Part shown: positions 8,013 through 16,965 of the stretch, in pieces | Layout of the letters: each line of letters begins with the position of its first letter | Numbering within the stretch: position 1 is the first letter of the stretch | Assembly (NCBI RefSeq): GCF_018255755.1 | Contig: NZ_CP073766.1 | Location: 5,020,501 to 5,084,500 of the forward strand | Origin: Chitinophaga sp. HK235 | Lineage (GTDB): Bacteria > Bacteroidota > Bacteroidia > Chitinophagales > Chitinophagaceae | DNA length: 64,000 bases | Reading direction: 5' to 3' | Made by a program: the position numbers and the translations under genes | The notes under the pieces: generated by a model | Database searches by the model: none | What the model saw: the letters and a program-made list of their open reading frames with translations, nothing else | What the model was told of the DNA's origin: nothing

Positions 8013-9431
8013 GTGAGGAAAAAAAATGTTGTTTTAGAAAAAGTACCTGTATCCGGCTATGCCGCAGAAGGTAAGGCCCTGGCGCGGCAGGACGGTAAAG
8101 TCATCTTTATTGAAGGTGGTGTAATGCCCGGCGATATTGTAGACGTACGACTGAGTAAAAACAAAAAAGACTGGGCCGAAGGAAAAGCCATTCATTTTCA
8201 TGCCTACTCAGACAAACGGGTAGAACCATTTTGTGCGCATTTTGGTACCTGTGGCGGTTGTAAGTGGCAGATGATGCCTTACAGCCTGCAGCTGGAATAC
8301 AAACAGCAACAGGTGGCAGATCACCTGCAGCGTATCGGTAAGCTGAACCTCCCTCCCATGAGCCCCATCCTGGGATCAGCCCATACAGAGCACTACCGCA
8401 ACAAGCTGGAATTCACCTTCAGCAACAAGGCATACCTCACCAACGAAGAAGTAAGGGCGCTGAACGGGGAGGAAATTCCTGTAAGGCCGGCACTGGGCTT
8501 TCATGTGCCCAAACTGTTCGACAAGGTGCTGGATATCAACACCTGTTACCTGATGCAGGAACCGGTGAACCTCATCCGCAACACCATCAGGGAGTACGCC
8601 ATACAACATGAACTGTCTTTTTATGATATCCGCCTGCAGGAAGGCTGGCTGCGGAATCTTGTTGTACGTTTGTGCACAACCGGGGAGATTATGGTGAACC
8701 TGGTGATCCATCATGAAGATAAGGCAAACAGGGTAGCGCTGCTGGACCATCTGCAGAAAACAGTACCAGCTATCACCACCCTGTTATATACCATCAACCC
8801 CAAGAAAAACGATTCCATCTTCGACCTGGAACCACAGGTGTATTCCGGTAAAGGTTATGCAGAAGAAAAACTGGAGGACTTTGTATTTAAAATAGGTCCG
8901 AAATCTTTCTTTCAGACAAACACCTACCAGGGCGAAGTGTTATATAAGGTTACACGTGACTTTGCAGAACTGACCGGTTCGGAAATTGTATACGATCTGT
9001 ACTGTGGTACCGGTAGTATTGGTATTTTTGTATCCCGCAAAGCCCGGAAAGTTGTGGGCATTGAACTGATCAAGGAAGCGATTGATGATGCCCGGGAAAA
9101 TGCAGCCCGTAACCAGGTAAACAATGCAGAATTTTTTGCCGGTGATGTAGTGGATATTTGTGACGATGCTTTTTTTGCCCATCACGGACAGCCGGACGTT
9201 ATTATTACCGACCCTCCACGGGCTGGTATGCACGAAAAACTGGTCAATAAACTGCTGGAGATTGCTGCCCCAAAAATCGTTTATGTAAGCTGTAACCCGG
9301 CTACACAGGCCAGAGATCTGGCTTTGCTGGATGCGCTGTACACGGTGGAAAAGGTACAACCCGTAGATATGTTTCCGCATACCCACCACATCGAAAATGT
9401 GGTATTGCTGAAGAAAAGAGAAAATAAATAG
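8013..9431 (+). CDS. rlmD: 23S rRNA (uracil-C5)-methyltransferase, RlmD/TrmA family
   Basis: 472 residues from GTG 8013 (MRKKNVVLEKVPVSG), the family-like N-terminus; the frame extends 54 bp upstream to a TTG but that region carries the promoter box. An N-terminal TRAM domain (to ~60) is followed by the [4Fe-4S] cysteines C74, C80 and C83 in CAHFGTCGGC, the SAM-binding stretch YDLYCGTGSIGIF, ITDPPRAGMH and the catalytic Cys427 in YVSCNP. It methylates a uridine in 23S rRNA (U1939 for E. coli RlmD); the exact target here could be another RlmC/RlmD site. A rhomboid gene starts 5 bp after its stop. Confidence 0.92.
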   Translation: MRKKNVVLEKVPVSGYAAEGKALARQDGKVIFIEGGVMPGDIVDVRLSKNKKDWAEGKAIHFHAYSDKRVEPFCAHFGTCGGCKWQMMPYSLQLEYKQQQVADHLQRIGKLNLPPMSPILGSAHTEHYRNKLEFTFSNKAYLTNEEVRALNGEEIPVRPALGFHVPKLFDKVLDINTCYLMQEPVNLIRNTIREYAIQHELSFYDIRLQEGWLRNLVVRLCTTGEIMVNLVIHHEDKANRVALLDHLQKTVPAITTLLYTINPKKNDSIFDLEPQVYSGKGYAEEKLEDFVFKIGPKSFFQTNTYQGEVLYKVTRDFAELTGSEIVYDLYCGTGSIGIFVSRKARKVVGIELIKEAIDDARENAARNQVNNAEFFAGDVVDICDDAFFAHHGQPDVIITDPPRAGMHEKLVNKLLEIAAPKIVYVSCNPATQARDLALLDALYTVEKVQPVDMFPHTHHIENVVLLKKRENK

Positions 9432-9436
9432 AAATA

Positions 9437-10261
9437 ATGAACGAGTACAGGCCCGGAAAATTTCAGTTTTTACCCCTGGTGATCAAAAACCTTTTGATCA
9501 TAAATGGATTGGTTTGGTTGGTCCAGATTACCCTGCTTAAAAAGTACGGGTATGATATGAATGACCTTTTTGCTCTCCATTACTGGGGGTCACCGGGATT
9601 CCGGCCTCATCAGTTCATCACCCACCTGTTCATGCACTCTACCAGCGATCCCTGGCACCTGCTCATGAACATGTTTACGCTCTGGATGTTTGGCGCTACC
9701 CTGGAAAACAGGTGGGGGTCCAAAAGGTTCCTGATCTTTTATATGATATGCGGCATAGGCGCTTCGCTCTGTTATATGGGCGTTCAGACCTATGAGAATA
9801 TGACCCTGGCCAAATATGCCAATGCTTTCCTGGACAACCCTACGTTCAGCAACTTCGTGGCGCTGGATAAGAAGTTCCATCTGGACAATGCCAATATCAG
9901 CATGAGCGATATGAAAGAGGCTATTGCACAGGGTAATACACTGGCTATCGATATGGCGAAAATATATGTCAAACAATATATGCTCGCTTACAGCAACAGC
10001 ATCGTAGTAGGCGCTTCCGGCGCGGTATACGGTATCCTGTTTGCTTTTGGCTATCTCTTCCCCAATGCTATCATCTTCCTGTATTTCTTCCCCATAAGGG
10101 CCAAATACTTTGTGGCTTTTATGATCCTGACGGAAGTATGGGCCGGGATACAAAACTCTCCGGAGGACAATGTGGCACACTTTGCTCACCTGGGCGGCGC
10201 ACTTTTTGCGTACCTCCTGCTGAAAGGCTGGAATAAGAGGAACAGAACTGATTTTTATTGA
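9437..10261 (+). CDS. rhomboid intramembrane serine protease
   Basis: 274 residues with about six membrane segments. Catalytic elements are intact: HLLMN with H74 and N78 forming the oxyanion region, GASG with nucleophile S194, and the catalytic His251 in HLGGALF. Between the third and fourth membrane segments lies a hydrophilic insert of about 65 residues (~119-186) that is long for a bacterial rhomboid. Cleaves membrane-spanning substrates within the bilayer; substrates unknown. It follows rlmD by 5 bp (likely co-transcribed) and is followed by a rhomboid-like paralogue lacking the His. Confidence 0.9.
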   Translation: MNEYRPGKFQFLPLVIKNLLIINGLVWLVQITLLKKYGYDMNDLFALHYWGSPGFRPHQFITHLFMHSTSDPWHLLMNMFTLWMFGATLENRWGSKRFLIFYMICGIGASLCYMGVQTYENMTLAKYANAFLDNPTFSNFVALDKKFHLDNANISMSDMKEAIAQGNTLAIDMAKIYVKQYMLAYSNSIVVGASGAVYGILFAFGYLFPNAIIFLYFFPIRAKYFVAFMILTEVWAGIQNSPEDNVAHFAHLGGALFAYLLLKGWNKRNRTDFY

Positions 10262-10289
10262 CGCAAGACTATATTTAGCCGTAATTTTG
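10258..10289 (+). promoter_or_regulatory. promoter of second rhomboid-like gene
   Basis: TTG at 10258-10260, 21-nt spacer, TAATTTTG at 10282-10289, matching the Bacteroidota consensus. The predicted start site is about 15 nt before the ATG at 10309. Confidence 0.6.
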
Positions 10290-10308
10290 TATTGAAAATA
10301 CTCGTACC

Positions 10309-11253
10309 ATGCATGCGTTGGAAAAAGAGAAAATGCCCCGCCTCTCCCTCGGAGAAGAACGGAATATGGTCACCCAACTAGTGATTTTTAACCTCACTGC
10401 TTTTATATTCCTCCTTTTTACACTTGTGATTTACAAGATGGAAGTAGGGAAAGATGGAGAGGCTATTTTCTATAAAAATATTATGAACTGGCTGCGGTTG
10501 CCAGCTGATCCGGCCAAACTGATGGTTCGCCCCTGGACAATGCTGACTTCTCTGGTTACTCACATAGAAGTGTGGCAGATTTTTACCAATATGGTGTGGT
10601 TATGGTGTTTCGGCACTTTCCTGCAACATATTGCAGGCCATCAGCGTATCCTGCCGATATACCTTTTTGGCGGCCTGACAGGCAACCTGTTTTACATACT
10701 GGGTGTACAGGCAATTCCGGCCCTGCACGCTCTTCTGCCTAATGGTGCCATTATGGGAGCTTCTCCCAGCATTATGGCCATGGCAGCAGGCGCTACCCTC
10801 ATCTCTCCCCGCTACCGTATTTTCCCTTTACTGGCAGGTGGTATTCCTCTCTGGATCATCACCGTGGTATATGTGGGCCTGTCTGTAGCCACCAGTGTAA
10901 CAAGCCTCAGCGGCATTGCCTATCTGATCCAGATTACAGGCGGTGGTCTTGCTGGTCTGTTGTTTATGTACAGCTGGAGAAAAGGACGTGATTGGGGTGC
11001 AGGCTTCAACAGATTGCTCTTCAAATTAACCCATGTTTTTCATCCGGCTGCTCAGCGGATTAATCCGGAAGATCTTAAAGGCGCAGCCCAAAATATCCCC
11101 GCTGCCGGAGAAAATCAGCCTTTCCGCCGCGTCGGACAGGTGCCTGAACAACGCCTCAACGAAATACTCGATAAGATCAATGAAATGGGGCTGGACTCCC
11201 TGTCCCCTGAAGAACGGGAAACATTGCTGCGGGCCAGCAAGTCTTCCAAATAA
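10309..11253 (+). CDS. rhomboid-family protein, probably inactive (pseudoprotease)
   Basis: 314 residues: a six-helix rhomboid core (~20-225) and a C-terminal soluble tail (~235-314) ending RLNEILDKINEMGLDSLS, a tail seen in Bacteroidota rhomboids (I recall it as DUF6576). Compared with the preceding active paralogue the oxyanion His is Gln90 (WQIFTN versus WHLLMN), the GASG motif reads GASP with S152 kept, and the helix-6 catalytic His is replaced (ITGGGLAG, T210, versus AHLGGALF). Without the His it should not be a protease; a binding or quality-control role like iRhoms and derlins is possible. It has its own promoter. Confidence 0.85.
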   Translation: MHALEKEKMPRLSLGEERNMVTQLVIFNLTAFIFLLFTLVIYKMEVGKDGEAIFYKNIMNWLRLPADPAKLMVRPWTMLTSLVTHIEVWQIFTNMVWLWCFGTFLQHIAGHQRILPIYLFGGLTGNLFYILGVQAIPALHALLPNGAIMGASPSIMAMAAGATLISPRYRIFPLLAGGIPLWIITVVYVGLSVATSVTSLSGIAYLIQITGGGLAGLLFMYSWRKGRDWGAGFNRLLFKLTHVFHPAAQRINPEDLKGAAQNIPAAGENQPFRRVGQVPEQRLNEILDKINEMGLDSLSPEERETLLRASKSSK

Positions 11254-11260
11254 TATTTGG

Positions 11261-11334
11261 TTATTTAGTCATTTGGTGATTTGGTCATTAAAGTAATATC
11301 TTACTATACATCAAATAATCAAATGACTAAATAA
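11261..11334. repeat. 15-bp perfect inverted repeat built of ATTTGGT-like heptads
   Basis: TTATTTAGTCATTTG (11261-11275) is the exact reverse complement of CAAATGACTAAATAA (11320-11334), with a 44-nt loop. The left side is made of near-heptad units (ATTTAGTC, ATTTGGTG, ATTTGGTC). It fills the gap between the rhomboid-like gene and the next gene and may act as a terminator or mRNA end structure. Confidence 0.7.
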
Positions 11335-11346
11335 TTAAATCCCTAA

Positions 11347-12414
11347 ATGAAATTTGTTTGTGTACCGTTGCTCGTTTCATTGTTGTTAAGTGCCTACCTC
11401 CCCTTACTTAACCCCGGCGATTATTGGATAGCCGGATTTGCCCCCCTCGCCTTTCCACTTCTTTTCCTATTATGCCTGTTGTCGCTATCTTTCTGGATAT
11501 GGCGAAGAAAAAAAAGATATGTTTTCTATACCATCGCTGCATTGTTATTATGTCTCCGGCCCGCCTTACGTACGTGGGGATTCCATATACTGCCCAAGGA
11601 CAATATCACCAAAACTTCCGGCAGCCGGGAGTTTACGCTGATGACCTATAATACCAGCAGCATGGGATTACAATCCTACAAGATCAATCCGCAAATACGA
11701 GCAGCTGTTTTCCAGCAGATCAATGAGAGCCGGCCCGACATCCTGTGCATGCAGGAGTTTTACACCAACGATCATCCTGAATTATCAAACCATATAGATT
11801 CCCTGCGGAACATCGGCCAATATCCTTATCACTACTTCACCTGCGACCAGGTATCCTGGAACACGTGGTATTACGGTATCGTTCTCTTTTCCCGCTACCC
11901 CATTGCTGCTGCTACGGCCATCCCATGTGATGAAGAAGCCAATGGCAGCGGGCGTAGTTTCCTGCAGGCAGATATTGTTATCCAGCAGGACACGGTACGG
12001 GTTTTCAGTGTACAGTTTACTTCGTATATGTTTTCCCGTAATGATTATAGCAACCTGAGATCACATCCTGTATTGGTGATGGGGAAAATGAAGCGCACCT
12101 TTCGTCGCAGGACTGCGCAGGCCCGGCAACTGGCCTCACTGGTCGCAGCCAGTCCCTATCCGGTGATCGTTGCCGGAGACTTTAATGATCCACCAGCCTC
12201 CTACAGCTATCATACCGCAGCAGCCGGGCTGCAGGATGTTTTCCTGCAAACAGGCTTTGGCTGGGGGCGTACACTGTCGTATCTGTCGCCCACCTTACGG
12301 ATCGATTATATCCTGCCGGACCAGCATTTTGATATCAAAGGATGCCGGGTCCTGAAAACACCAACGTCAGAGCATTTCCCGGTAATATCCCGTCTGTCGT
12401 TGAAAAAACACTAA
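11347..12414 (+). CDS. membrane-anchored endonuclease/exonuclease/phosphatase family protein, copy 1
   Basis: 355 residues: two or three membrane helices in the first 80, then an EEP (DNase I-like) domain. Seen: MTYNTS, metal ligand E137 in MQEFYT, FSRYPI, GDFND at 277-281, RIDYI at 318-322 and H343 in SEHFPV. The position that carries the catalytic His of the family (DNase I His134) is Gln223 in RVFSVQFTSY, whereas the adjacent paralogue has His. The enzyme may therefore be impaired. The EEP family hydrolyses phosphodiesters or phosphomonoesters of nucleic acids, lipids or inositol phosphates; the substrate here is unknown. Tandem with copy 2, 30 bp apart. Confidence 0.85.
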   Translation: MKFVCVPLLVSLLLSAYLPLLNPGDYWIAGFAPLAFPLLFLLCLLSLSFWIWRRKKRYVFYTIAALLLCLRPALRTWGFHILPKDNITKTSGSREFTLMTYNTSSMGLQSYKINPQIRAAVFQQINESRPDILCMQEFYTNDHPELSNHIDSLRNIGQYPYHYFTCDQVSWNTWYYGIVLFSRYPIAAATAIPCDEEANGSGRSFLQADIVIQQDTVRVFSVQFTSYMFSRNDYSNLRSHPVLVMGKMKRTFRRRTAQARQLASLVAASPYPVIVAGDFNDPPASYSYHTAAAGLQDVFLQTGFGWGRTLSYLSPTLRIDYILPDQHFDIKGCRVLKTPTSEHFPVISRLSLKKH

Positions 12415-12444
12415 CTTTATTCATTCAACAAACGTGGAAACGCG

Positions 12445-13587
12445 GTGCGATTCTTAAGACTATTTACGAAAGGCGTTTTTGTGATCATCAACCTAGGAGT
12501 GGTGTTACTGTTTCTTGCCGCCTGCCTAGCACCGTACATTTCACCGGCCTGGTTCTGGCCGATCAGCTTTATCACCCTGGCATTTCCTTTTTTACTGGGG
12601 CTGCTGGTAGTGTTTATGGTTGGATGGCTGTTTTTCAACTACCGGTATGCATTTTTATCCCTGATCGCGCTGTTCCTGGGATGGAAGTCTATCAGCGCGT
12701 TTCTGGCATTTAACCTGCCGGCGGGCAACAAGCCGGCCCCTCCATCAGAGAGCCTGACGGTGATGAGCTACAACGTCAGCCAGTTTGGCCTTTACCGGGA
12801 AAAAGACAGTAAATACAACCGCCAGGCTATGTTTGCCCTGATTAAAAAACAGGAACTGGACATCGCCTGCTTCCAGGATTTTTATACTTCGGAGAAAAAG
12901 AACGATTTTAACAACCGGGAAGATATTTCCAGAGAGATGAAGTTGCCCTATCGCTTTTTCTCCAGCGATTTTAACCGCAATGGTATGCAGCACTGGGGTT
13001 CCATCATCTTTTCAAAATACCCTATTATTGCGTCCGACAAGGTAAAAATGAGTATGGGTCCTCTGAGCGAAAGCCTGATCTATGCGGATATTGTGAAGGA
13101 TGATGATACGATCCGCATTATCAATATGCACCTGGAATCGTATCGGTTCAATGAAAAGGATTATACTGATATCAAAAAAATCAAGAACCAGGAAGATACC
13201 GGGCTGGTGGCCACCAAAAATATCATCCAGAAAATGCGGGAGGCATACATCCGTCGCAGTCAACAGGCCGATATTGTAGGTAATTTTATCCGGCAAAGTC
13301 CTTACCCGGTGATCGTATGCGGGGATTTTAACGACACCCCGGCTTCGTATACCTATTTTACCATCAAGGGTGATCTGCAGGATGCCTTTTTGAAGAAAGG
13401 ACTGGGTGTAGGGCGTACTTTCGGAGGGCTGGCCCCTACCCTGCGCATCGATTATGTGTTTGCCAGCACCGATTTTAGAATCAACAGCTTCCGGAAGATT
13501 ATTTCAGACCTGTCTGACCACTATCCGGTTATCGCAAACCTTAGCCTTATCGGCGGCGGTTTACGGGAAGTAGAAGTAAACAAATAA
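12445..13587 (+). CDS. membrane-anchored endonuclease/exonuclease/phosphatase family protein, copy 2
   Basis: 380 residues from GTG 12445 (MRFLRLFTKGVFVIINLG); no ATG is available before the first helix. Membrane helices occupy ~10-90. Catalytic features: MSYN at 107-110, His229 in INMHLESY, GDFND at 293-297, RIDYVF and SDHYPV near the end. The usual metal-binding Glu is Asp145 (FQDFY), a conservative change. Shares layout and many motifs with copy 1, so the pair arose by duplication. It probably shares a transcript with copy 1. Cytoplasmic or periplasmic placement of the catalytic domain is not decided. Confidence 0.85.
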   Translation: MRFLRLFTKGVFVIINLGVVLLFLAACLAPYISPAWFWPISFITLAFPFLLGLLVVFMVGWLFFNYRYAFLSLIALFLGWKSISAFLAFNLPAGNKPAPPSESLTVMSYNVSQFGLYREKDSKYNRQAMFALIKKQELDIACFQDFYTSEKKNDFNNREDISREMKLPYRFFSSDFNRNGMQHWGSIIFSKYPIIASDKVKMSMGPLSESLIYADIVKDDDTIRIINMHLESYRFNEKDYTDIKKIKNQEDTGLVATKNIIQKMREAYIRRSQQADIVGNFIRQSPYPVIVCGDFNDTPASYTYFTIKGDLQDAFLKKGLGVGRTFGGLAPTLRIDYVFASTDFRINSFRKIISDLSDHYPVIANLSLIGGGLREVEVNK

Positions 13588-13672
13588 GTATAAATTATCA
13601 TGAAAATGTTTAATATTTTGAGATCTGACCGATGTTGTTCCCGGACTTTTAACTTACGTCTGAAACAATATT

Positions 13673-13680
13673 TATCTTTG
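13673..13680 (+). promoter_or_regulatory. -7 box of cysS
   Basis: TATCTTTG fits TAnnTTTG. The predicted transcript start (~13686) leaves a leader of about 60 nt before the ATG at 13747. Confidence 0.5.
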
Positions 13681-13746
13681 CCATCCACCACCGGAGAAAA
13701 AGCGTGTTGTTAACGGCACGCCACCGGACATTCTTAATTACAGCAT

Positions 13747-15243
13747 ATGTCAGAACTCAGAATATACAATTCATTACATCGTCAGAAAGAAGTATTCACC
13801 CCCTTACACCCTGGCCACGTAGGCATGTACGTGTGCGGTCCTACCGTATCGGGTGAATCTCACCTGGGCCATGCCCGCCCCTACATCACGTTTGATGTGG
13901 TATACCGTTATCTGCAGCATCTGGGCTATAAAGTGCGTTATGTACGCAACATCACGGATGCCGGCCACTTTGAAGAAGAAGGCCGTGCTGCGGAAGACAA
14001 GATTTCCAAGTTTGCCGTACTCGAAAAGCTGGAACCCATGGAGCTGGTGCAGAAATACACCAATCTGTTTCACTGGGCGATGTTGCAGTTCGGGTGCCTG
14101 GAACCAAGCATTGAACCTACCGCTACCGGCCATATCATAGAACAGATTGAAATGATCAAAACGATCATGGAAAAGGGATATGCCTATGAAGTAGACGGCA
14201 GTGTTTATTTTGATGTGAAAAAATATGCCGCCAGCTACGATTACGGTATCCTCAGCGGCCGTGTTCTGGAAGACATGCTGGAAACCACCCGTGAACTGGA
14301 AGGACAGGACGACAAACGCAACAAGGCAGATTTTGCCCTCTGGAAAAAAGCACCAGCTGAACATATCATGCGCTGGCCAAGCCCCTGGGGTGAAGGTTTC
14401 CCCGGATGGCATATCGAGTGCTCCGCTATGAGTGCCAAATACCTGGGTCACCAGTTTGATATCCATGGTGGCGGTATGGACCTGCAGTTTCCTCACCACG
14501 AGTGCGAAATCGCGCAGAGTGAGGTTGCCCATGGCGATATGATGGCCCGTTACTGGATGCACAACAATATGATCACCATCAACGGACGTAAGATGGGTAA
14601 AGCCTATGGCAACACCATCAAACTGACGGAGATGTTTACCGGCAGCAATTCACAGCTGGACAAGGCTTACAGCCCTATGACCATCCGGTTTTTCGTATTG
14701 CAGACCCATTACCGCAGCACACTGGACTTCTCCAACGAAGCATTGCAGGCCGCGGAAAAAGGATTGCAGCGTCTCTGGGCTGCTCATGAAACGCTGCAGA
14801 AACTCAGCTACAGCGCAGCCGCTGGCCCACTGAACGAAGAGCTGGACAAACAGGTGCGCAACTGGTGCCTGGAATGCGCGGAGTTCATGAACGACGACGT
14901 TAATACCGCCAAAGTGCTGGCCAACCTGTTTGAGCTGACACCGGTTATCAACTCGCTGAAGGGCGGTCAGATCAAGATGCATGAGATCAGCGAAGACACC
15001 TTCGCCCTGCTGCAGCAAACCTGGCAAACCTATCTGATAGACATCCTGGGCATACAACAGCCACCTGCAAGCAGTGATGACCATCTGCTCGACGGTGTGC
15101 TGCAGATGCTGATATCCATGCGTAAGGAGGCCAAAAGCCGTAAGGACTATGCCTCTTCCGACAAGATCCGCAATGAGCTGCTGAGCATTGGCATCCAGCT
15201 CAAGGATGAAAAAGACGGTACTGTTACCTACAGTGTTCAATAA
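13747..15243 (+). CDS. cysS: cysteine--tRNA ligase
   Basis: 498 residues, the usual length. Class I synthetase signatures: zinc ligand C30 in MYVCGPTV, HIGH motif as HLGH at 39-42, WHIECSAMS and FPHHECEIAQS supplying further zinc ligands, and the KMSKS loop as KMGKA at 282-286. It charges tRNA-Cys in the cytoplasm. It has its own -7 box and is followed 21 bp later by an M28-type lipoprotein gene that may share the transcript. Confidence 0.97.
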   Translation: MSELRIYNSLHRQKEVFTPLHPGHVGMYVCGPTVSGESHLGHARPYITFDVVYRYLQHLGYKVRYVRNITDAGHFEEEGRAAEDKISKFAVLEKLEPMELVQKYTNLFHWAMLQFGCLEPSIEPTATGHIIEQIEMIKTIMEKGYAYEVDGSVYFDVKKYAASYDYGILSGRVLEDMLETTRELEGQDDKRNKADFALWKKAPAEHIMRWPSPWGEGFPGWHIECSAMSAKYLGHQFDIHGGGMDLQFPHHECEIAQSEVAHGDMMARYWMHNNMITINGRKMGKAYGNTIKLTEMFTGSNSQLDKAYSPMTIRFFVLQTHYRSTLDFSNEALQAAEKGLQRLWAAHETLQKLSYSAAAGPLNEELDKQVRNWCLECAEFMNDDVNTAKVLANLFELTPVINSLKGGQIKMHEISEDTFALLQQTWQTYLIDILGIQQPPASSDDHLLDGVLQMLISMRKEAKSRKDYASSDKIRNELLSIGIQLKDEKDGTVTYSVQ

Positions 15244-15264
15244 GCTAAATATTTGAAGAAGATA

Positions 15265-16257
15265 ATGCGTAAAGCTCTGATCATTTTGACAACGCTGGCC
15301 ATCACGGCCGGCGCTTGTCAACAGCAGTCAACAAAAACGGAAAATACTGCGGACAGCACCGGGGCCAGTAAAGTGGCCAAACTGGCCGTGCCCGTACCGG
15401 CCTTCAACGCGGATTCCGCATATGCCTATACCGCCAAACAGGTAGGCTTTGGCCCTAGGATACCCAATACACCGGCACAGCAGAAATGTGCAGACTGGAT
15501 GATCAGCACCTTGCGGAAGTGGGCAGATACGGTATATGTGCAACGCACCACCGTTACCGGCCCTCATAAAGAGAACCTGCCCTGTATCAATATCATCGCC
15601 AGCTTTAACCCGGCTGCCAAACAGCGGGTGCTGTTGCTCGCCCACTGGGACACCCGTCCCTGGGCTGATGAAGATGCCTTTGATAAAAAGGGTAAACTGG
15701 ATGGTGCTGATGATGGCGCCAGTGGTGTAGCCGTGCTGATGGAAGCTGCCCGGCAGTTCCGTGCCCAGCGGCCGGAAGCAGGGGTAGACATTCTGCTGGT
15801 AGACGTAGAGGATTATGGCGTAAAAGACAATGAAAACTCTTTCTGTCTGGGTACCCAGTACTGGGCTAAAAACCCGCATGTAAAGGGCTATAAAGCCAAC
15901 TACGGCATACTCCTGGACATGGTAGGCGGTCGCGGTTCACAGTTTTATATGGAAGGTTCTTCCCAGCAATATGCTTACGGGCCTATGAAAATGTTCTGGG
16001 ACGTGGCCAATCAACTGGGATACTCCGACTTTTTCCGTTACGAGAAAAACGGCTCCTACATTACGGATGACCACATTTATGTGAACACCATGGCCAACAT
16101 CCCCACTTTTGATATTATCGCCTGGCAAGCCAACGGCAATTTTGCTCCGCACTGGCATACCCAGAATGATAACATGAGTGTGATTGACACCAAAACATTA
16201 AAAGCAGTAGGGCAAACGATTCTGCAGGTGATTTATAACCAGCCGTTTACCTATTGA
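15265..16257 (+). CDS. M28-family / glutaminyl-cyclase-like lipoprotein
   Basis: 330 residues from ATG 15265 (MRKALIILTTLAITAGAC), a lipoprotein signal with Cys18 as likely lipidated residue; the TTG four codons upstream is less likely. The metal site shows as LLLAHWDTRPW, DGADDGASGV and VDVEDYG, with a later His in FAPHWHTQND. The spacing resembles bacterial glutaminyl-peptide cyclotransferases and M28 aminopeptidases. It would act on the outer face of a membrane, either cyclising N-terminal Gln or trimming peptides; which of the two cannot be settled from sequence alone. Confidence 0.88.
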   Translation: MRKALIILTTLAITAGACQQQSTKTENTADSTGASKVAKLAVPVPAFNADSAYAYTAKQVGFGPRIPNTPAQQKCADWMISTLRKWADTVYVQRTTVTGPHKENLPCINIIASFNPAAKQRVLLLAHWDTRPWADEDAFDKKGKLDGADDGASGVAVLMEAARQFRAQRPEAGVDILLVDVEDYGVKDNENSFCLGTQYWAKNPHVKGYKANYGILLDMVGGRGSQFYMEGSSQQYAYGPMKMFWDVANQLGYSDFFRYEKNGSYITDDHIYVNTMANIPTFDIIAWQANGNFAPHWHTQNDNMSVIDTKTLKAVGQTILQVIYNQPFTY

Positions 16258-16311
16258 TATCACCGGCCGGAGTGCAGGATTTACAGGATATATACATTTA
16301 ACCGATAGTTT

Positions 16312-16938
16312 ATGCCCAGCCCATCTGGTACTCCGGTAACGGAGCACGCTTATATAGCTCATCTCTGCAAAGACAAAAAGCTGCAGAAGATTATCGCCGG
16401 CCCGCTGGCGGCGCGGGTAAAGCGAAAGAATTTTGCCGTGCGCCTGATGCAGGCCATTATGAACCAGCAGCTCTCCACCAAAGTGGCTGACGTGATCTAC
16501 GCCCGTTTCCTGGCCCTTTACAGCCATAAGGAACCTACTCCCCAACAGGTGATGGATACACCGCCGGAGGTACTGCGTGCTATTGGCCTGTCCAATGCCA
16601 AAGTATCCTATGTGCAAAATGTAGCCAACTTCGTGCTGACGGAAAAGCTTACAGACGCCAAACTCCACAAAATGGACGACGAAGCCGTGATCATATGCCT
16701 CACCCGTATCAAGGGTGTGGGCCGGTGGACGGTGGAAATGCTGCTGATGTCACACCTTCATCGGGAGGATATTTTCTCTATCGACGACCTGGGCATACAG
16801 CAGGCCATGACCACACTGTATAAGCTCGACCCCAGTAATAAAAAGCTTTTCAGGGAAAAGATGAAAACGATCTCTGATAAATGGTCTCCTTACCGAACCC
16901 ATGCCTGCCGCTATCTCTGGCAGTGGAAAGATTCCTGA
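16312..16938 (+). CDS. DNA-3-methyladenine glycosylase II, AlkA-like HhH-GPD
   Basis: 208 residues. Helix-hairpin-helix LTRIKGVGRWTVEM at 130-143 and the downstream catalytic Asp in SIDDLGIQQA (D159) identify an HhH-GPD glycosylase; MNQQLSTKVA near 50-59 is typical of the AlkA/Mag side of the family. It excises alkylated bases such as 3-methyladenine, starting base-excision repair. The N-terminal TBP-like domain of E. coli AlkA is absent, as in many short bacterial versions. The AlkB-like gene follows after 39 bp on the same strand, so two routes of alkylation repair are adjacent. Confidence 0.92.
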   Translation: MPSPSGTPVTEHAYIAHLCKDKKLQKIIAGPLAARVKRKNFAVRLMQAIMNQQLSTKVADVIYARFLALYSHKEPTPQQVMDTPPEVLRAIGLSNAKVSYVQNVANFVLTEKLTDAKLHKMDDEAVIICLTRIKGVGRWTVEMLLMSHLHREDIFSIDDLGIQQAMTTLYKLDPSNKKLFREKMKTISDKWSPYRTHACRYLWQWKDS

Positions 16939-16965
16939 ATGTAAATACGTTGCGTAGTACCTCAC

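Noticed and set aside
13804..14562. A 252-residue minus-strand frame opposite cysS
   Set aside because: Antisense of a well-conserved synthetase; no recognisable domain.
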